Source: Holophagales bacterium UBA5066 (GTDB lineage: Bacteria > Acidobacteriota > Thermoanaerobaculia > UBA5066). From it: a stretch of 8,444 nucleotides of DNA. The stretch covers positions 821 to 9,264 of the forward strand of contig DIAY01000243.1 in NCBI GenBank assembly GCA_002414905.1. The letters are read 5' to 3'. Shown piece by piece: positions 5,501 through 8,444 of this stretch. The notes beneath the pieces were generated by a model that made no database searches, was not told the DNA's origin, and worked only from the letters and a program-made list of their open reading frames with translations. The first letter of the stretch is position 1. Every line of letters begins with the position of its first letter. The translations under genes and the position numbers were made by a program.

Positions 5501-6932
5501 GAACCGGGCCGGCAAGACGCTGAACCTCACATTTCGCGCGAAGGGCTCGTTCGAGGCCTCGTCGACCTACTCTCTGCCACCTGGGCAGCAGATCCACCCG
5601 GACATCTTCACTTTCCTCTCCAGCTCAACCGGAATGAGCGTCCCGGCGGGGAACAAGACGGCCGCGCTCCGCATCGAGGTCGCCGGTGCGGACAACCTCG
5701 TCCAGTTCGGGGCCCAGGTACGGGTCACCACGCCCCCGAACGACAGCCTCCGTGCCCAGGGAGTCACCGGCCGGTTCGGCCTGGCGTTCCCGGCCACTCC
5801 GCTCGGACGTGGGGCGGTCAATGAGGCTTTCGTCTTCGGCCTTCAGCAAACCTCGAACGTCGGCTCGCCCGGCACGCGCTCGAACCTCGCATGCGTGAAT
5901 GCCGGAGGCGGGTCGGGAGGGTCTATCCGGCTGGAGGTGACGTACCGGGACGGCGACACCGGGGTAGCACACGCGACGCGGGACATCTTCGACCTCGCGG
6001 CCTTCCAGTGGGATCAGAGGTCGACGCCGCTCGCCACGCGCGGCCTGAGGTACGGGTACGCTGACGTAAAGCGCGTGTCGGGAAACGATCAGTTCGTCTG
6101 CTACGGAGTCCTCAACGACAACCTCAATGGAGATGGTGCCTTTGTCCCGATGGTGAAAAACGACGCGCCGTCGAAGACGTCGGTCGCCATCATCCCGGTC
6201 GTCCTCGAAGCCGCGGGCTACACGTCGGAGATGACGTTCGCGAACCGGACACTCAGGACCATCTCGGGACTTTTCGCCCTGCTCCCCTACGCGGACCCGA
6301 TCCCCGACTGGGGGTACTTCGACCTGCCCGCCGGAACGCAGTTCACGATTCCGAACATCATCGGCGAGCTCCGGGACATCGGCTTCAACGCGCCGGCCGG
6401 GACCATCGGGGCCGTCTTCGTCCAGTTCCTCGACGGGGAATTCCGCGTCGACCAGAGCGACACACAGGCGGAGATCCCGACGAGCGACGGCTACATTGGT
6501 GTGAGGACTACGACGTCGCGTGCCGGCGGTCAGCTTGGCCTCGCGTACGGCTACACGCCCGTCGGGGAAGGGGCCGACACCGAAGCCTGGGTCTACGGCC
6601 TCCAACAGACGGGGACCCGCGGGCAGGAGGGGGGAACGCGCTCTAACATGGCCGTCGTCCACGCGCTCGGAGGGAATGTTGAGGACCTGAGGCTCGAGGT
6701 GACGTACTTCGCCGCTGACGGACGCGAGCTCGGGAAAGAGCCCCAGTGTGCACCCTGCACCCTCGCACCGGGTCAATGGAAGCAGTTCAATACGCCCCTC
6801 GCGGCCTTCGGAGCCGCTCAGGGATATGCGCGGATACGAAGGGTCTCCGGCTCGGATCAGTTTCTTGCCTATGCCGTCCTCAACGACCAGGGAAACGACG
6901 ACGGGAGCTACGTACCCATGATCGTCCCGTAG
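2598..6932 (+). CDS. Giant secreted Asp-box double beta-propeller protein with PKD and duplicated C-terminal modules
   Basis: The protein has 1444 aa. Residues 1-23 (MRRFLTALLALAAIAG...SWA) are a Sec signal peptide, so it is exported. Residues 24-140 are a charged, helical linker. By eye I count 14 blade signatures of the form PxNPxxVYxGTxxG, at about residues 141, 191, 254, 306, 356, 420, 470, 512, 553, 612, 673, 714, 783 and 826. Asp-box motifs (SxDGGxTW) lie at 219, 270, 322, 382, 435, 485 and, degenerate, 627 and 799. Fourteen blades fit two seven-bladed propellers, as in sortilin/VPS10-like and GH74-like proteins. All seven propeller cysteines lie between residues 459 and 666 (459, 549, 586, 596, 647, 656, 666). 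A PKD domain follows at 856-934 (WAFGDG, NPGTFNVTL). Two tandem copies of a ~245-aa module then occupy 942-1189 and 1196-1444, sharing GTRSN, RLEVTY, RVSG(N/S)DQF and VLND; only copy 2 has CxxC (1384-1387). No sorting anchor is seen. Catalysis is unproven; adhesion or glycan binding is equally possible. Confidence 0.85.
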   Translation: MRRFLTALLALAAIAGTASESWAGMPAAPPVLGEPIPFTGARTKPNLALLLAPKEKADESEATHEGKKYWEARAEWDALQTSELPSAPILRSVAEEIYRERLRYRKQDGGPQPLNATLAAAGWKSLGPTTDAGRVRDYAFTRDGSKLYVATANGGIWLLTRQGGAGSDYGNPVNLTDDLPLLTFGTVAVAPSNPNIVYAATGEQAPGSGAKVSGLGTLRSTDGGSTWNFNTMSVQGGWFDVVPSPYSYDLDVHPTNPDDVLLGTADGIFRSKDGGRTWVNRLPSTGSNSYSSLELRRQGVNLARSPATPNVVWAGLWGGLGYSTDGGDTWQVLFEDIAQQVGYNGLPIRSLVAIAPSNPNRIYWLVAGYENGKGYSQIGVFRSDNGGQDWSTALGPPSGQGYPLIAGTQAWTFLGMAVDPTNPDRVIAGGLDTWRSEDGGLSWTQISQWTLPERHPQFCHADVDVIAFEPGLPNFWMGTDGGLFRSTNGGRSFIWKNDGVVARMFSSLAQHPTDPYRLYAGTQDNGTMRLSGDSTAAWKKVFFGDGYDCAVNYQNPNIVYATNYNGYTSRADDGGESEESFRLTTCPADAKSDAQCTVPPVTSFRSRLAMDPVDPRVLYTMTDRIYRTSNGAATPSDWQPVFAEYFCADGISTQPCPAVQKSYASCSSISINPRDRNRVAFGTSAGYLVITVNGFQTTSLLNIGSRINAIAWDPADANAFYIGLESATEVISGQGSHVIWRIASLDQSQKTAAAAASGIGVPVTYAGGSFSYSAPVDSLAISPTDANLMFAGTKYGIFRSANKGQSWSRFGDDFPATWVSYLLFSPDGSKLRAATWGRGMWEINPLGGSTGPTSPPTADFAFSPTSPKPGQSISFFDRSQGGASSWTWAFGDGTPSSVQNPTKVYSNPGTFNVTLTARNAVGSRSVTKAVTVSYGSTGTGNVYTYLLPIVLTNSGAGGAFFTSELTLTNRAGKTLNLTFRAKGSFEASSTYSLPPGQQIHPDIFTFLSSSTGMSVPAGNKTAALRIEVAGADNLVQFGAQVRVTTPPNDSLRAQGVTGRFGLAFPATPLGRGAVNEAFVFGLQQTSNVGSPGTRSNLACVNAGGGSGGSIRLEVTYRDGDTGVAHATRDIFDLAAFQWDQRSTPLATRGLRYGYADVKRVSGNDQFVCYGVLNDNLNGDGAFVPMVKNDAPSKTSVAIIPVVLEAAGYTSEMTFANRTLRTISGLFALLPYADPIPDWGYFDLPAGTQFTIPNIIGELRDIGFNAPAGTIGAVFVQFLDGEFRVDQSDTQAEIPTSDGYIGVRTTTSRAGGQLGLAYGYTPVGEGADTEAWVYGLQQTGTRGQEGGTRSNMAVVHALGGNVEDLRLEVTYFAADGRELGKEPQCAPCTLAPGQWKQFNTPLAAFGAAQGYARIRRVSGSDQFLAYAVLNDQGNDDGSYVPMIVP

Positions 6933-6957
6933 CCTGCCCGGTCGCCATGACCATACC

Positions 6958-6988
6958 GCGGCGGCCGAGCCTATGATTCGGCCGCCGT
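6958..6988 (+). terminator. Hairpin between the large secreted protein gene and the GH3 gene
   Basis: CGGCGGCCGA (6959-6968) pairs perfectly with TCGGCCGCCG (6978-6987), extendable by one G-U pair, around a 9-base loop. It lies 26 bases after the TAG at 6930-6932. No T-run follows, so termination would be weak or factor-assisted. Its last base is the first base of the GTG start of the next gene, so it may also limit translation of that gene by readthrough message. Confidence 0.5.
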
Positions 6989-8444
6989 GACGCACGAACA
7001 CGAAATCTCCACGACGGGCCGCCGCATCTGGGGCGGCTCGTTCCTTTTCTCCGTCTCCGTCCTCCTCGCCTCCTGCACGGCCGTCCGACCCTCGACAGGA
7101 CCGACCCCGTCCGCCGTCCCCGGGTCCGCCCTTCCGGGCCGCGCTCCGTCCGTCTCCTCGCTCTCCCTCCACGAGAAGGCGGGGCAGGTCGTCATGGTCG
7201 GCTCGCGCGGCGTTTACCGCGCCGAGGACGACCCGGAATACCTCGACCTCGCGAGGCTCGTTTCCGAGGACGAAATCGGCGGGGTGATCTGGTTCCTCTC
7301 GACCCCGCTCGAGACGGCCGACCTGAATCACCGCCTCGCGGCGAAGGCGAAAGTCCCGCTCCTCGTCGCCGCCGACCTCGAGTCGGGCCCCGGGATGCGC
7401 TTCCCCGATCTCGTCTTCGGCCCTTCGGCGATGGCCGTCGCCGCCACGGGGGACCTCGACCTCGCGAGGCGCCGCGCCCGGGCGACGGCCGAGGCGGCCC
7501 GCGCCCTCGGCATCCATGTCGTCTTCGCACCGGTCGCCGACGTGAACAACAACCCCGACAACCCCGTCATCAACGTGAGGAGCTTCGGCGAAGAGCCCGC
7601 GGCGGTCGGCCGTTTCGTCGCCGCGACCGTGAAGGGGCTCCAGGAAGGCGGGGTCCTGGCGACGCTCAAGCACTTTCCCGGGCACGGCGACACCGCCACC
7701 GACTCGCACCGCTCCCTCCCTGTCCTCGCCTTCGACCGCGCGCGGCTCGACGCCGTCGAGCTCGTCCCGTTCCGGGCCGGCCTCGAGGCGGGAGCTCGCA
7801 GCGTCATGACCGCGCACCTGTCCGTCCCGGCTCTGGACGCGACGCCCGTTCCCGTTCTTCAGAACGCCGTGCGCACGCACGACTTCACCGACGACGTCAC
7901 CGAGGTCGAGAGGAACGGAACGCTCCCGGCCACGCTCTCCGCCGGCATCACGACGAAGCTCCTGCGCGAGGAGATGCACTTCGACGGCCTCGTCTTCACG
8001 GACGCGATGACGATGGGGGGCGTCGTGGCCCACTTCGAGACCGGTGAGGCCGCCGTCCGCGTCCTGGAAGCCGGGGGCGACGTCGTCCTGATGCCTCCCG
8101 ATGCCAGGGTCGCCATCGAGGCGATCGTCGCCGCGGTGACGAGCGGCCGCCTTCCCGAGGCCCGGCTGGACCAGGCGGTCGCGCGGATGCTCGCCGAGAA
8201 GGAGCGTCTCGGACTCTTCCGGGAGCGGGGCCTCCCTCTCCACGAGATCGCCACTCGGGCGGGAACGCGCCCCCAGAGGGCGGTCGAGGAAGAGGTTGCC
8301 CGGCGCGGTCTGACGCTGGTCCGCGAGGCCGAAGGAGCCCTTCCCTTCCGCTCCGGCGCGAAGCTCCTCGCGCTGGCCATCCACGACGACCGGGCCTCCG
8401 TGGCGATCGACACGACGCTGCAGTCCGAGCTGAAGAAGAGGGCG
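6987..8444 (+). CDS. GH3 beta-N-acetylhexosaminidase lipoprotein, NagZ-like (3' end outside window)
   Basis: The frame is open from GTG 6987 to the window end (486 residues). Residues 12-30 (RRIWGGSFLFSVSVLLASC) form a lipoprotein signal peptide with lipobox LASC, Cys30 being lipidated. The following Thr predicts outer-membrane placement. The mature enzyme has a GH3 TIM barrel: HEKAGQVVMVG, VFAPVADVNNNPDNPVINVRSFG, KHFPGHGDT (228-236), DSH (239-241, with the His expected to be the acid/base) and FTDAMTM (Asp339 as the likely nucleophile). From about residue 430 (VARRGLTLVREAEGALPF) the second GH3 domain begins, so this is a two-domain form like Bacillus NagZ/YbbD, not the single-domain E. coli type. 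It removes beta-linked N-acetylglucosamine, probably in peptidoglycan turnover. GTG is chosen because a stop lies at 6948-6950 and no other start precedes the lipobox; no Shine-Dalgarno sequence is visible. The gene symbol is withheld because family members also cut other hexosaminides. Confidence 0.9.
   Translation, partial: MTHEHEISTTGRRIWGGSFLFSVSVLLASCTAVRPSTGPTPSAVPGSALPGRAPSVSSLSLHEKAGQVVMVGSRGVYRAEDDPEYLDLARLVSEDEIGGVIWFLSTPLETADLNHRLAAKAKVPLLVAADLESGPGMRFPDLVFGPSAMAVAATGDLDLARRRARATAEAARALGIHVVFAPVADVNNNPDNPVINVRSFGEEPAAVGRFVAATVKGLQEGGVLATLKHFPGHGDTATDSHRSLPVLAFDRARLDAVELVPFRAGLEAGARSVMTAHLSVPALDATPVPVLQNAVRTHDFTDDVTEVERNGTLPATLSAGITTKLLREEMHFDGLVFTDAMTMGGVVAHFETGEAAVRVLEAGGDVVLMPPDARVAIEAIVAAVTSGRLPEARLDQAVARMLAEKERLGLFRERGLPLHEIATRAGTRPQRAVEEEVARRGLTLVREAEGALPFRSGAKLLALAIHDDRASVAIDTTLQSELKKRA

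Noticed and set aside
6973..6990. ATG at 6973 as the start of the GH3 gene
   Set aside because: It is in another frame and reaches a TGA at 6988 after five codons.
5625..8384. A 919-codon open frame on the minus strand
   Set aside because: It runs antisense to the GH3 gene and the end of the giant gene, both of which have clear family motifs. Its translation is Arg/Gly/Asp/Glu/Val-rich with no recognisable domain, typical of the shadow frame of GC-rich genes.

Overview
This is a high-GC bacterial chromosomal window whose real genes all lie on the + strand. Codon use is strongly G/C-ending in every gene. The secreted proteins use Ig-like, PKD and Asp-box propeller modules with a C-terminal beta-sandwich style I associate with Acidobacteriota (Thermoanaerobaculia-like). 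That placement is an inference from protein style; there is no marker gene to confirm it.

Layout. (1) 1-420: 3' end of lysA, diaminopimelate decarboxylase. (2) 488-1431: a two-gene toxin-antitoxin cassette, a ParD-like antitoxin and a short zeta-type P-loop kinase toxin. The two genes overlap by four bases (TTGA), and a perfect 8-bp inverted repeat sits just before the antitoxin ATG as a likely autoregulatory operator. (3) about 1470-2315: a 5'-truncated remnant of a secreted protein gene. It starts in the middle of an Ig-like domain with no start codon or signal peptide, and it ends at a strong hairpin terminator (2353-2382). (4) 2316-2597: a gene-free stretch with the terminator, a short direct repeat, overlapping inverted repeats and a leader hairpin. 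(5) 2598-6932: one very large secreted protein of 1444 aa. It has a signal peptide, about 14 beta-propeller blade signatures with Asp-boxes, a PKD domain, and two tandem copies of a roughly 245-aa module. (6) 6987 to the window end: the 5' part of a GH3 (NagZ-like) lipoprotein, whose GTG start lies at the foot of a 10-bp hairpin.

How the parts relate. The antitoxin and toxin form a self-contained, translationally coupled module placed between a lysine-biosynthesis gene and a broken gene, as expected of a mobile or recombined cassette. The broken gene and the C-terminus of the giant protein appear to carry related versions of the same module, which suggests a lineage-specific family of surface or secreted proteins in which domain shuffling and gene decay are active. 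The GH3 lipoprotein is probably a separate cell-wall recycling gene. No tRNA, rRNA, CRISPR array, IS element or origin was seen.
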